Shown here piece after piece: positions 42,902-52,200 of a stretch of DNA of 64,000 nt (the stretch's first letter is position 1; every line of letters starts with the position of its first letter). The notes below the pieces were generated by a model. It did not search any database and was not told where the DNA came from. It saw only the letters and a list, made by a program, of their open reading frames with translations. The position numbers were made by a program, and so were the translations under genes. Source of the DNA: Anaerolineae bacterium. GTDB lineage: Bacteria > Chloroflexota > Anaerolineae > Aggregatilineales > Aggregatilineaceae. The stretch lies in contig JAFGHR010000079.1 in the NCBI GenBank assembly GCA_016930015.1, positions 28,904-92,903 on the forward strand, read 5' to 3'.

Positions 42902-43882
42902 CTAGCGCATCGTCAGCGCCATCACTGCCTTTTGAACGTGCAGCCGGTTTTCAGCTTCATCGTATACCGCGCTCTGCGGACCGTCGATCACTTCGTCGGT
43001 AACCTCAATATTACGGTCGGCGGGCAGGCAGTGCATGTACATGGCCCCTTCGTTTGCCAGGGCCATCCGGCGGCTATCGGTGATCCAATTAGTGTAGTTC
43101 TTGGCGATCTCAGCCGACTCGGCGTCATCGGTGGTCGTCAGCATCGCGCCCCAACTCTTGGGATACACCACGTCAGCGCCCTTAAAGCCCGCGTCAAAAT
43201 TATCGAGCACTTCGAAACTGCCGCCAGCTTTGCGCGCGTTATCGCGTGCGTGGTCTTCAATTTCGGGCATGATCTTGAACTCCGGCGGGCGTGTCAGGCG
43301 TACATTCATCCCATAACGCGTGGCCAGCAGGATCAGGCTTTGCGGCGCGGACATCGGTTTTTGATAGCTGGACGCATACGCGTATGACACGTTAATAGTT
43401 TTGCCGCGCAGGTCGCGCCCGAACCGTTCAAAAACGGTCAGCATATCGGCCAGGCCCTGAAACGGGTGGAAGTAATCACACTGCATGTTGAGCACCGGCA
43501 CACGGCTGTGTTTGGCAACGCTGCGAATATAGTCATTGCCGATGCCCCAGTCACACTGGCGAATCGCAATGCCATCACAATAACGCCCGATGATCTCCCC
43601 GATTTCTTTACCGGTGTCACCGTGCGATATCTGCGTGGTCCGCGAGTCGATAAACTGGGCGTGTCCGCCCAACTGGGCCATCCCCGCCTCAAAACTGACG
43701 CGGGTGCGTGTGCTCGAAAAGAAGAACAACATCGCCAGCACCTTGTCACGCAGCAGCGCATGCGACTCGCCTAACGCACGTCTGCGCTTGAGGTCAAAGG
43801 CTACCTCAAAAACGGTATCCAGTTCGTCTTTTGTCCATTCCTGGGTCGAGATCATATCACGACCGGCAAGATAACTTTGCAT
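42902..43882 (-). CDS. ygeW: YgeW-type knotted carbamoyltransferase
   Basis: A 326-aa carbamoyltransferase. The carbamoyl-phosphate motif is SSTRTRVSFEAGMAQLGG, and the rest follows the YgeW pattern: DGIAIRQCDWGIGNDYI, VLNMQCDYFHPFQGLADM, VSYAYASSYQKPMSAPQS, YGMNVRLTRPPEF, VVYPKSWGAM and YMHCLPADRNIEV. E. coli YgeW has matching landmarks (AYSPSYGKPLSVPQ, VYPKSWAP, YMHCLPAD). The acceptor is not certain; in the urate-related clusters it is believed to act on a ureido product. ATG 43882 has GAGGA 7-8 nt upstream; an upstream in-frame start at 43900 is less likely. Confidence 0.92.
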   Translation of the reverse strand: MQSYLAGRDMISTQEWTKDELDTVFEVAFDLKRRRALGESHALLRDKVLAMLFFFSSTRTRVSFEAGMAQLGGHAQFIDSRTTQISHGDTGKEIGEIIGRYCDGIAIRQCDWGIGNDYIRSVAKHSRVPVLNMQCDYFHPFQGLADMLTVFERFGRDLRGKTINVSYAYASSYQKPMSAPQSLILLATRYGMNVRLTRPPEFKIMPEIEDHARDNARKAGGSFEVLDNFDAGFKGADVVYPKSWGAMLTTTDDAESAEIAKNYTNWITDSRRMALANEGAMYMHCLPADRNIEVTDEVIDGPQSAVYDEAENRLHVQKAVMALTMR

Positions 43883-43931
43883 AATCGTTTCCTCATCCAA
43901 TAACAGAACTGTTCAAACCGGTTCACAAATC

Positions 43932-43971
43932 ACCTGGGGGCAGCAGCCTGTCCCGCCGCCAGCCCCCAGGT
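43932..43971 (-). repeat. Long intercistronic inverted repeat
   Basis: A perfect 10-bp inverted repeat (ACCTGGGGGC 43932-43941, GCCCCCAGGT 43962-43971) with a 20-nt loop separates the two carbamoyltransferase genes. It has no U tail on the minus strand. It may adjust mRNA stability or relative expression of the upstream and downstream genes. Confidence 0.5.
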
Positions 43972-43985
43972 TGTCGGTGTCGGGC

Positions 43986-44939
43986 TTATTCGACCGCACC
44001 CAAAATCAAAGCCAGCAGCGCCATGCGTGTCAGAACACCATTGTAAGCTTCCACCCAGTAACGCTGGTGGCGCGTGGTGTCCACGTCCGGCAGCAGTTCA
44101 TCCTGGCGTGGCAGGGAGTGCAGCACAATCGCATTGCCGCGCGCTTTTTCGAACATCAGCGTTTTCGTTACCTGGTAGTTCGCCGGGGTCATGCCTTTGT
44201 CGTCGGTGACTTCCACGCGGGATTTGGTGTAATCGGGCTGGACCACCGGCTCCATGTAGATCACATCGGCTTCGCCAATCACCTGCTCGATGTGTTCTTT
44301 CCGCTCATAGCGGAAGCCCATACCCTTGATTTCTTCCTCAAATTCGGGCAGAAAATACATATCGTCGGGCGCAACGACATACGCTTTGGCATCAAACTTG
44401 CTCAGCGCGTAACTGATGCTGTGCATGGTGCGCATACGCATATCGCCGATCAAAATCCAGGTCAGGCCGTCCAGCGTACCACGCTCACGATAAATGGTCA
44501 GCATGTCGGTGAGCACCTGGGTCGGGTGTTCGCCCCAGCCATCACCACAGTTGATCACGGGGATGCTGGCATGGTGCGCGGCTTCGGCAGGTGCGCCCTG
44601 CTGGAAGTGGCGCATGGCGATCACGTCACCGTAATATTCCAGCATCTTAACTGTATCTTGAATACCTTCCTGGTAAAAGTCACCGGCACGTGTCATTTTG
44701 GCGTCTGAAAAGCCGGTTACGTGTCCACCCAGGCGATGCATGGCGGCTTCTGTCGCCAGGCGTGTACGCGTGCTGGGCTGGTAAAATGCCGTCACCAGTG
44801 TTTTGTGCTGGAGCAGATCGCCGTTGCGGCGATCACGGGCGTACGGTTCCAACATAGCCGCCACGTCGAACACCCGGAAATATTCATGACGTTCGAAATC
44901 TTTCAAGGAAAGAATGTCACGTCCCATAAAACTACGCAT
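43986..44939 (-). CDS. Aspartate carbamoyltransferase-like enzyme
   Basis: A 317-aa carbamoyltransferase with the ATCase-type motifs FYQPSTRTRLATEAAM, NCGDGWGEHPTQVLTDMLTI and the C-terminal LPRQDELLPDVDTTRHQRYW. It could be the pyrimidine-biosynthetic PyrB, but it lies between YgeW, carbamate kinase and a hydantoinase with no other pyr gene in view. A catabolic ureido-acid substrate is a real alternative. The ATG has AGGAG 8 nt upstream. The Asp-binding residues should be checked by alignment before naming it pyrB. Confidence 0.85.
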   Translation of the reverse strand: MRSFMGRDILSLKDFERHEYFRVFDVAAMLEPYARDRRNGDLLQHKTLVTAFYQPSTRTRLATEAAMHRLGGHVTGFSDAKMTRAGDFYQEGIQDTVKMLEYYGDVIAMRHFQQGAPAEAAHHASIPVINCGDGWGEHPTQVLTDMLTIYRERGTLDGLTWILIGDMRMRTMHSISYALSKFDAKAYVVAPDDMYFLPEFEEEIKGMGFRYERKEHIEQVIGEADVIYMEPVVQPDYTKSRVEVTDDKGMTPANYQVTKTLMFEKARGNAIVLHSLPRQDELLPDVDTTRHQRYWVEAYNGVLTRMALLALILGAVE

Positions 44940-45085
44940 GTTTCTATCTCCTATTGCTTGTTAATGATCCCGACTTGGGATAGTGAAACCTCGTCCGAAA
45001 TCCACAACAATACAAAACCTGTAATCGTGCAAGCATACCATGCGCCCCACCAGATGTCACCCTCGAATTGGCGCTGGTTGTAACA

Positions 45086-46510
45086 TTAATCCGCGAGCGG
45101 GACAAACGGCTGGCCACGCAAAAACCGGCCTCGCCCCGGTTCGCCGTGGAGTTCACCGTTTTCAACCAGCACATCCCCCCGGCTCAGCACGGTGCGAACC
45201 CGTCCCTTGACTGTCAACCCGTCATACGGGCAGTAGCCGCTGATGGTGTGCATATCCCCGGTACGGATAACTACGTCTGGCGCCGGGTCGTAGATCAGCA
45301 GATCGGCATCGCTGCCGGGCAGGATGACTCCTTTACGCGGATAGAGGCCAAACAGCCGCGCCGGGTCGCCAGCCATGAGTCGCGCCAACTCCGTCAGCGA
45401 CAGCGGCATTACTGCTTCTCCCTGTGCCTGATGTTGACGCGGCAAATGAACGCCATAGGTATACGTGAGGGCAAACGACGTTTCCAGGCCGGGCAATCCT
45501 CCCGGCGTTTTGGTGAAATCGGTAAATTCCTGCTTTTGCGCCAGCGTGTAATCACAGTGATCGGTCGATACCGCGCTGATCGTGCGCGACACATCCAGCA
45601 GGTTAACCTGCCAGTCTTTGGGGCGGAGCGGCGGCTGCAAGATAAAATGTTCGGCGTTTAGCCCCGCATAACGGCTGTCGTCCAGCGCAAAGTACTGCGG
45701 GCACGTTTCGTTGTAGACCGGCGGCCAGTTCGCGCCGCGCTGGGCTTTGACCACCTGCCGCACCGACTCACCGGTCGAGTTGTGGACAAGATACACCGCC
45801 GCCCCGGCCACCTTAGCCAGGTGCATCACGCGGCGAATAGCCTCGACTTCGGCTTCGGGTGGGCGCCCCTGGCCGTGATAAGCCCAGCCGGTTTTGCCCG
45901 CCGCCACCAACCGATCAGTTGCATCCGTGACAATGGCGTCGTTTTCACAATGCACCATAGCGAGCATGTCACGCGGCATGGCGCGGAACGTGTGCAAAAA
46001 TGTCGCGTCGTCGGCGTAATAATTGGGGCGGTAGGTGGTATACAGCTTGATGCTCGGCACACCCAGATCGCGCAGTTCCCCTAAAGCACGCCGGGCCTTG
46101 GCGGGGTCTTTCGGTAGATCGGTGACCATCATGTGTAGCCCATAATCGATCAGGGCCGGTTCACATTCCTTGAGCCGTGCCTCCAGCGCATCGGGCAATG
46201 TCATGCCGGGAAACTGGGTCGCAAAATCGATCACCGTGGTCACGCCGCCAAACGCAGCGGTGCGCGTGCCGATCTCCCAGTTATCGGCAGTCTGGAAAAC
46301 GCCGGTATCGAGCTGGATGTGGGTATGCGGATCGACCACACCCGGAAAAACGTAACACCCGCCAGCATCGATCACGCGCGCATCCGGCCAGGGTACGCTG
46401 TCCACCGCCACAACTCCGACGATGGTTTCACCGTCGATTAACACGTCTGCGGGCAAAACAGCCGCAGGCGTCACGACCTGCCCGCCGCGAATGATGATTC
46501 GGCTGCTCAT
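45086..46510 (-). CDS. hyuA: Dihydropyrimidinase / D-hydantoinase family amidohydrolase
   Basis: Opens cyclic ureides such as dihydropyrimidines, hydantoins or allantoin-like rings. The 474 aa carry metal ligands in VVDPHTHIQLD, GGVTTVIDFATQFPG, the carboxylated Lys region PSIKLYTTYRP, MVHCENDAIVTD, the HNSTGE site, AVSTDHCDYTLAQKQ and TPGGLPGLETSFAL. E. coli HyuA of the ygeW-yqeA cluster is the likely counterpart. AGGAG lies 6 nt before the ATG. The gene begins 20 bp after the 8-oxoguanine deaminase stop, so it is co-transcribed. Confidence 0.92.
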   Translation of the reverse strand: MSSRIIIRGGQVVTPAAVLPADVLIDGETIVGVVAVDSVPWPDARVIDAGGCYVFPGVVDPHTHIQLDTGVFQTADNWEIGTRTAAFGGVTTVIDFATQFPGMTLPDALEARLKECEPALIDYGLHMMVTDLPKDPAKARRALGELRDLGVPSIKLYTTYRPNYYADDATFLHTFRAMPRDMLAMVHCENDAIVTDATDRLVAAGKTGWAYHGQGRPPEAEVEAIRRVMHLAKVAGAAVYLVHNSTGESVRQVVKAQRGANWPPVYNETCPQYFALDDSRYAGLNAEHFILQPPLRPKDWQVNLLDVSRTISAVSTDHCDYTLAQKQEFTDFTKTPGGLPGLETSFALTYTYGVHLPRQHQAQGEAVMPLSLTELARLMAGDPARLFGLYPRKGVILPGSDADLLIYDPAPDVVIRTGDMHTISGYCPYDGLTVKGRVRTVLSRGDVLVENGELHGEPGRGRFLRGQPFVPLAD

Positions 46511-46529
46511 TCTCTGCTCCTCTACGCGC

Positions 46530-47888
46530 TTATTCGCCGTCTATCAACGCTTTGGCCAGCGCGTTATGCTGCGCCATCAGCGGTTCGAGTTCCAAAGCCG
46601 TCAGACGTCCTTCACGCACCGCGACTTTGCCATTGATCACGCTGTAGGCCACGTTCACCGAGGTGCAGAATACCAGCGCTGCCACCGGATCATGCAGCGC
46701 CCCGGCAAACCCTACCTGGTTGAGATCATAGGCCACGATATCCGCCGCCATGCCGGGTTTAAGCACGCCGATATCATCACGACCGAGCACACGCGCCCCA
46801 CCAACCGTAGCCAACTCAAGCGTTTCACGCGCGGTCAACGCCGCGGGATCGCCCGTCACCCGCTGGAACAACATTGCCAGCCGGGCCTCGGCTAACAGGT
46901 GGCTGCTGTCATTGCTGGCGGACCCATCCACGCCCAACCCGACTGGCACATGGCAGTCCAGCATCTGGCGGATCGGGGCAATGCCGCTGCCCAACCGCGA
47001 GTTACTGCCGGGGCAGTGTGCTACCCCGGTCCCGGTGCGGCCAAATTTCTCGACGGCCTGCGGTGTCAGTCGGACACAATGCGCGTGCCAGACATCTTCC
47101 CCAACCCAACCGACATCCTCGGCGTAGTCACCGGGCCGCAAGCCAAAACGCTCCAGGCTGTATTCAACATCCGGCTGTGTTTCGGCCAGGTGGGTATGCA
47201 GCCGGACGCCGGGATAACTGCGCGCCAGTTCAGCCGAGGCACGCATCAAGTCCTGAGTCACGCTGAAGGGCGAACACGGCGCCAGCGTGATCCGCAGCAT
47301 GGCGTAGCGCTCGTTATCGTGATACGTTTCGATCACGCGGCGGGAATCGGCCAGAATCGCGTTTTCGTCTTCAACGACACTGTCAGGCGGCAGCCCGCCC
47401 TTGCTTTCACCGAGGCTCATACTGCCCCGGCTGGCATGAAAGCGCAGGCCGACTTCCTGCACGGCGCGTATTTCGTCATCCAGCCTGGCGCCGTTGGGGA
47501 AAATGTAGAGGTGATCGCTGGCCGTTGTGCAGCCGGAAAGAATAAGCTCAGCGGCGGCCAGCTTGGCGCTGACATAGATCGCTTCGGGCGTCATGCGTGC
47601 CCAGATCGGGTACAGCGTCACCAGCCAATCGAATAGTTCCTTGTCCTGGGCGCCGGGGATGACTCGTGTCAGGGTTTGATAAAAGTGATGGTGCGTATTC
47701 ACGAGGCCCGGCATCACCACGTGCCCCGACAGATCAAGCACTTCGTCAGCCGTTTCGGGCAGTTCGGACGACAGCCCAACCGCCTCGATCACATTGTCAC
47801 GGACAAACACCCCGCCGCCGCGTAACTCGCGGCGCTGATCGTCCATCGTCACTAATACATCAGCATTTTTTAGTAGCAATGTACCCAT
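46530..47888 (-). CDS. 8-oxoguanine deaminase-like amidohydrolase
   Basis: A 452-aa metal-dependent deaminase that would convert 8-oxoguanine to urate (or act on a related purine or triazine). It has VMPGLVNTHHHFYQTLTRV, the conserved Trp/Leu segment LFDWLVTLYPIWARMTPEAI, SGCTTASDHLYIFPNG, THLAETQPDVEYSLERFG, HAHCVRLTPQAVEKFGRTG and GLGVDGSASNDSSHLLAEAR. Related enzymes include AtzB-type hydrolases and SAH deaminases, so substrate should be treated with caution. Its presence next to xanthine dehydrogenase-type and hydantoinase genes supports a purine substrate. Confidence 0.88.
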   Translation of the reverse strand: MGTLLLKNADVLVTMDDQRRELRGGGVFVRDNVIEAVGLSSELPETADEVLDLSGHVVMPGLVNTHHHFYQTLTRVIPGAQDKELFDWLVTLYPIWARMTPEAIYVSAKLAAAELILSGCTTASDHLYIFPNGARLDDEIRAVQEVGLRFHASRGSMSLGESKGGLPPDSVVEDENAILADSRRVIETYHDNERYAMLRITLAPCSPFSVTQDLMRASAELARSYPGVRLHTHLAETQPDVEYSLERFGLRPGDYAEDVGWVGEDVWHAHCVRLTPQAVEKFGRTGTGVAHCPGSNSRLGSGIAPIRQMLDCHVPVGLGVDGSASNDSSHLLAEARLAMLFQRVTGDPAALTARETLELATVGGARVLGRDDIGVLKPGMAADIVAYDLNQVGFAGALHDPVAALVFCTSVNVAYSVINGKVAVREGRLTALELEPLMAQHNALAKALIDGE

Positions 47889-48010
47889 TATTTACCCTTT
47901 TTGGTGCTCGCCGGGCACACGCTAACTCACGCCGCGAAAATTTTGTAAAAGCGTGTACCCAAACCAATTTCGACGTGTGGTTGATGGTGTCTATCACCAC
48001 CGGCATGTTG

Positions 48011-48898
48011 TTATCTCTGCGCAGCAAGCGCCAGTTCCGCGCCGCGCAACGTGTTTTTCAGCAGCATGGTGATCGTCATCGGGCCTACCCCGCCCGGTGA
48101 CGGCGTGATCGCCCCGGCAACCTCCTTAACCTCATCAAAATCTACGTCACCGGTCAACCGGTAGCCGCGCTTGGCGCTGGGGTCATCAACACGATTGGTA
48201 CCAACATCGATAACGACAGCACCGGGTTTCACCCAGTCGGCTTTGACCATGTGCGGACGACCGACCGCCGCCACGAGGATATCGGCCTGGCGGCAAACAG
48301 CGGGCAGGTCTTTGGTGCGGCTGTGGCAGATCGTAACTGTTGCATTTCGATGCAGCAGCAGCATGGCAGCGGGCATGCCAACAATGTTGCTGCGACCTAA
48401 CACCACCGCGTTAGCGCCTTCGAAGGTGACACCGGCTTCTTCGGCCAGGATCATGACCCCGTGCGGTGTGCATGGAATAAACAACGGCTCGCGCCCTTTC
48501 ATGGCCAAGCGGCCAATGTTGACGGGGTGAAAGCCATCCACGTCTTTCTCAAGACTGATGGCGCTGAGTATGGCTTCTTCATCCAGGTGCTTGGGCAGCG
48601 GAAGCTGCACCAGAATACCGTGCACCTCAGGATTCGCATTCAAAGCCTTGACAAGCTGCTCTACTTCGCCCTGTGAGGAATCCGCCGGGAGTGTGTAACC
48701 AAAAGAGCCGATTCCCAGGCTTTCGCAGGCTTTGCCTTTCATGCGCACATACGACTGAGAGGCGGGGTCGTCACCCACCAGGACTGTAGCCAGTCCGGGA
48801 CGGATACCGTGTTCTGCCTCCATCTTATGCACTGCATCGGCGATATCACCGCGCAATCGCTCCGCTACTGCCTTACCATCAATAATTGTTGCAGTCAT
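48011..48898 (-). CDS. folD: Bifunctional methylene-THF dehydrogenase / methenyl-THF cyclohydrolase
   Basis: Interconverts methylene-, methenyl- and formyl-tetrahydrofolate. The 295-aa protein has RPGLATVLVGDDPASQSYVRMK, GILVQLPLPKHLDE, PCTPHGVMILAEEAG, GRSNIVGMPAAMLL and PSPGGVGPMTITMLL. It is the first gene of the 33-kb minus-strand run. In purine-degrading organisms FolD handles one-carbon units released from ring carbons; here that is an inference from location. Confidence 0.95.
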   Translation of the reverse strand: MTATIIDGKAVAERLRGDIADAVHKMEAEHGIRPGLATVLVGDDPASQSYVRMKGKACESLGIGSFGYTLPADSSQGEVEQLVKALNANPEVHGILVQLPLPKHLDEEAILSAISLEKDVDGFHPVNIGRLAMKGREPLFIPCTPHGVMILAEEAGVTFEGANAVVLGRSNIVGMPAAMLLLHRNATVTICHSRTKDLPAVCRQADILVAAVGRPHMVKADWVKPGAVVIDVGTNRVDDPSAKRGYRLTGDVDFDEVKEVAGAITPSPGGVGPMTITMLLKNTLRGAELALAAQR

Positions 48899-49104
48899 GG
48901 AATATTACGGCCTTTCAATAGTCACAACATCGAATCTAGCGTATTTGAGCCTATCATGGTCTAAAAATTCTCACCAGTGATGCCTGGCGGTTTTGCTGGT
49001 GATCATTTGTCAATGATTTCCGACAACTCACCTACAAATTTGAATTCCATACGCTTGAGAGTAATGTACCATTAAAAATAGAGAAAGCAGGTTTTTTACG
49101 ATGA

Positions 49105-49133
49105 TTGACACACACCATAAATACATGTTTATT
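49105..49133 (+). promoter_or_regulatory. Promoter candidate for the giant Flp-like protein
   Basis: Perfect TTGACA (49105-49110), a 17-nt spacer and TTTATT (49128-49133, 4 of 6) lie about 90 bp before the ATG in an AT-rich 323-bp divergent gap (48899-49221). No other feature is seen in that gap; the folD promoter must also lie there but is not clear. Confidence 0.45.
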
Positions 49134-49221
49134 TAAGGTCGTATCCAAACGCAATACGCGATAAAATGCTAATGAATTTCCTGGGGCCTTTTCCATCCAA
49201 AACCAGGAAGGGAGAACATCG

Positions 49222-52200
49222 ATGTCTGCCTACAAGAAAAAACGGACACACGCCTCCATGCGGGCATCCCGTGGAGTCTGGCAACGGTCGCGGTCAACGA
49301 AAAACAGGGGGCAAACGAAAGACAAAGGGCAGGCGCTGATTGAATATGCGCTGATCATTGCCCTTGTTGCGATCGGCCTGATCGGGATTCTCACGCTCAC
49401 CGGACCGGCGGTAGGTAACGTCTTCAGCAACCAGGTGTATAACCTGCTCGGTGGCACAATTGAGCCGCGTGATACGCTGCAAGCCGACGATTTCTGGACT
49501 CAGGTGGCTGCGGTGGCGTCTTATACACCCGAAGAGGCCGTGGTATCAACCAATGTCCCGCGTGAACCCACCACGACCCCCAGCCCTGGCCCGACCAGGA
49601 CTCCGACCCCGGTCACGCCATCACCTGAGCCAACCGATACGCCTACACCAGGCCCCAGCCCAACACCACAGCAAATGGCCCATGACTTCGAATTCTACGA
49701 CCCGGCCAACAACAAAGACTGGTGGATGCACGATATGACCGGCAGTCTGTACAAGGGCAAATGGGATGCCGAATACTGGAGCTACGGGCACGAAAACAGG
49801 GAAGACGGCTGCACATATGGCAGTGATTGTGATATCTACTGGCGATATGTGATGTCGAACCTCGACAGCCTGACACCCGGTTCGGGGTGGAGCACGACAC
49901 ACGACGAAATCGCCATCAGCCTCGGCAAGTACGATAGCCTGTATAGCTTATGGGGTGCCCAGTATTACGACGGCGGTACCATCCAGATATCCAATCACTG
50001 GTATGGCCGGTACGTCACCCAAGACAACATCAACTTCGAGGATAAAACCTATACCCTGCGGATCAAAAAGTACCAGTATATGCGGATATGGGTTGGTGAC
50101 ACGCTGGTCGTTGATGAATGGGACCGGTATGATAACAACACCTGGATGGAATACAACTTCAATCCGGGAGCAAGTGAAAAGAAGATCACGGTTGAGGTTG
50201 GGCATGGCCGAGACGCGAGTACGTACATTTACGTGCAGCTTTACGACCCCAGTGATCCGCTCACGCGGCTGGAGGACAATCCCGAGTGTAATTGGACCCT
50301 GTCGGAAGAAGATTATCGCAGCCCGAACAAAGCCTGGAACGACAGCCCTGGCGGCAACTACCAGCCATATTCATCCTGCATCCTGGCGCTGCGTGGTTAT
50401 GTCGACCTGACCGATCTTGACCCGGCCACCGAGGAAGCCGTCCTGGAATACTGGGAAAAGTACAGTCTCAACAGTTCGACCAGAACCTATGTCGCTGTAT
50501 CGGAGGCGGGCACCGGCGCCTGGGAAATTGTCGAAACCCACTACAACGATACCAACCTGGGTTGGTCGCGCGAAACCTTTGACCTGACGAATTTCGGCAC
50601 CAACAACGTCAACTTCATCGGCAAACAGATTCAAATGGGCTTTGTCATCGAAAACACCAGCTCTAGCGGGCGCGACGGCTGGTATATTGACGATATCGAA
50701 GTCAAGCGCCCGCCTGTCCGATTCCCGTACCGCATCCCGTTCACAGATGATATGGAAGGTGATGAACACTGGTACGCGGGCGGCACCTGGGCGATCAGCG
50801 GTGAGTTTTACCACAGTGAAAACCGCGCCTGGTCGGACAGCCCGGACGAAGACTACGTTCACGGATCGAACAGTACGCTCGAGTTGGACTACTACATCGA
50901 CCTGATCGACATCAAGCCGGGCAAAGAACCCGAAGTCACCTTCTGGCACCGGTATGACCTGACGGACGACGACTCCATCTGGATTGAGGTTTCGGATGAT
51001 GATCGCGTCTCGTGGCATTCGCTGGTCCAGGATGTTGGCGGCAACGATACCTACCTGGCATATGAAGGGGAGAACTTAAGCTGGAACCAGGTAGCCTTAT
51101 CTCTGAACGACTACGTGGGCCAAAACATCTACCTGCGTTTCCGGCTGGATGCGCGTTACAATGACAAGGTGGCCCAGGGCTGGTGGATCGACGACTTTAG
51201 CTTACGCTACAAGTCCGAGGACTCGATTGAACCAGACTGGTGCGACAACATGGAAGCCGGCGGCTCGAACTGGATTGCAGGTGGTGAATGGGCAGTTGTT
51301 AACGGTACGGATTTCAACGCCGACTCGGGCAACAGCATTCAATCACCAACGGATGGGCCACGCGGCGGATACTCGCAGTTCTGGTCTGACAGCCCTGGCA
51401 AGAACTATGAGCACGACTCCAACGCGACACTTGCCCTCAACCCCGAACTCGACCTGACGGGTGTTGATCACGCGGAAATGTCGTTCTGGAATATGTGGGA
51501 TGTCGCCGACAGCGAAGACCTGTACGTTGAAGTCACAACCGATGGTGGCGAAAACTGGACCACCGTGTGGAATCGCCGCTACAACAACAAACCACCGGGG
51601 TACAGCTCAGTACGCGACTACGGTGGCTACAACCGCGTGATGTCCTGGGCGCGTGAAGTCATCGACCTGAGCGACTATGCCAACGAGCTGGTAACCTTAC
51701 GCTTCCGCCTGGATGCAACAGACGACACCGATGTGCTGGATGGTTGGTGGATTGACGACGTTTGTTTCCTCAAGCGTGACAACTCCATGTTGACGGTTCC
51801 GTTCTTTGACGACTATGAGATCGGCGGTGGCGCGCCCAATTACCAAAACTGGTATGTCGGCGGCACCTGGGTCATCTCAGACGAGAACTTCCGTTCCGGT
51901 GGTTCGGCTATGACTGACAGCCAGGGTGTCAACTACGTCGATGACGCGAATACCATCATCGAACTGGCGAAGCCGGTCAACCTGAGCGGCACGACACTGC
52001 CCACGCTGTACTTCTGGGATACGTGGAGTCTGGCCAGCAAAGACTACGGTCTTTTTGAGATCAACGTGGCCAACGAGAACCCGGCAACCTGGACAGCAGA
52101 TGACGATCTCACCTGGCAGGGATGGAATAATATCTCTGCGGTAGAGCACTACTACAGCCAGGTGCTGTCATGGAACCGCCTTCAGGTTGATCTGAGTCCG

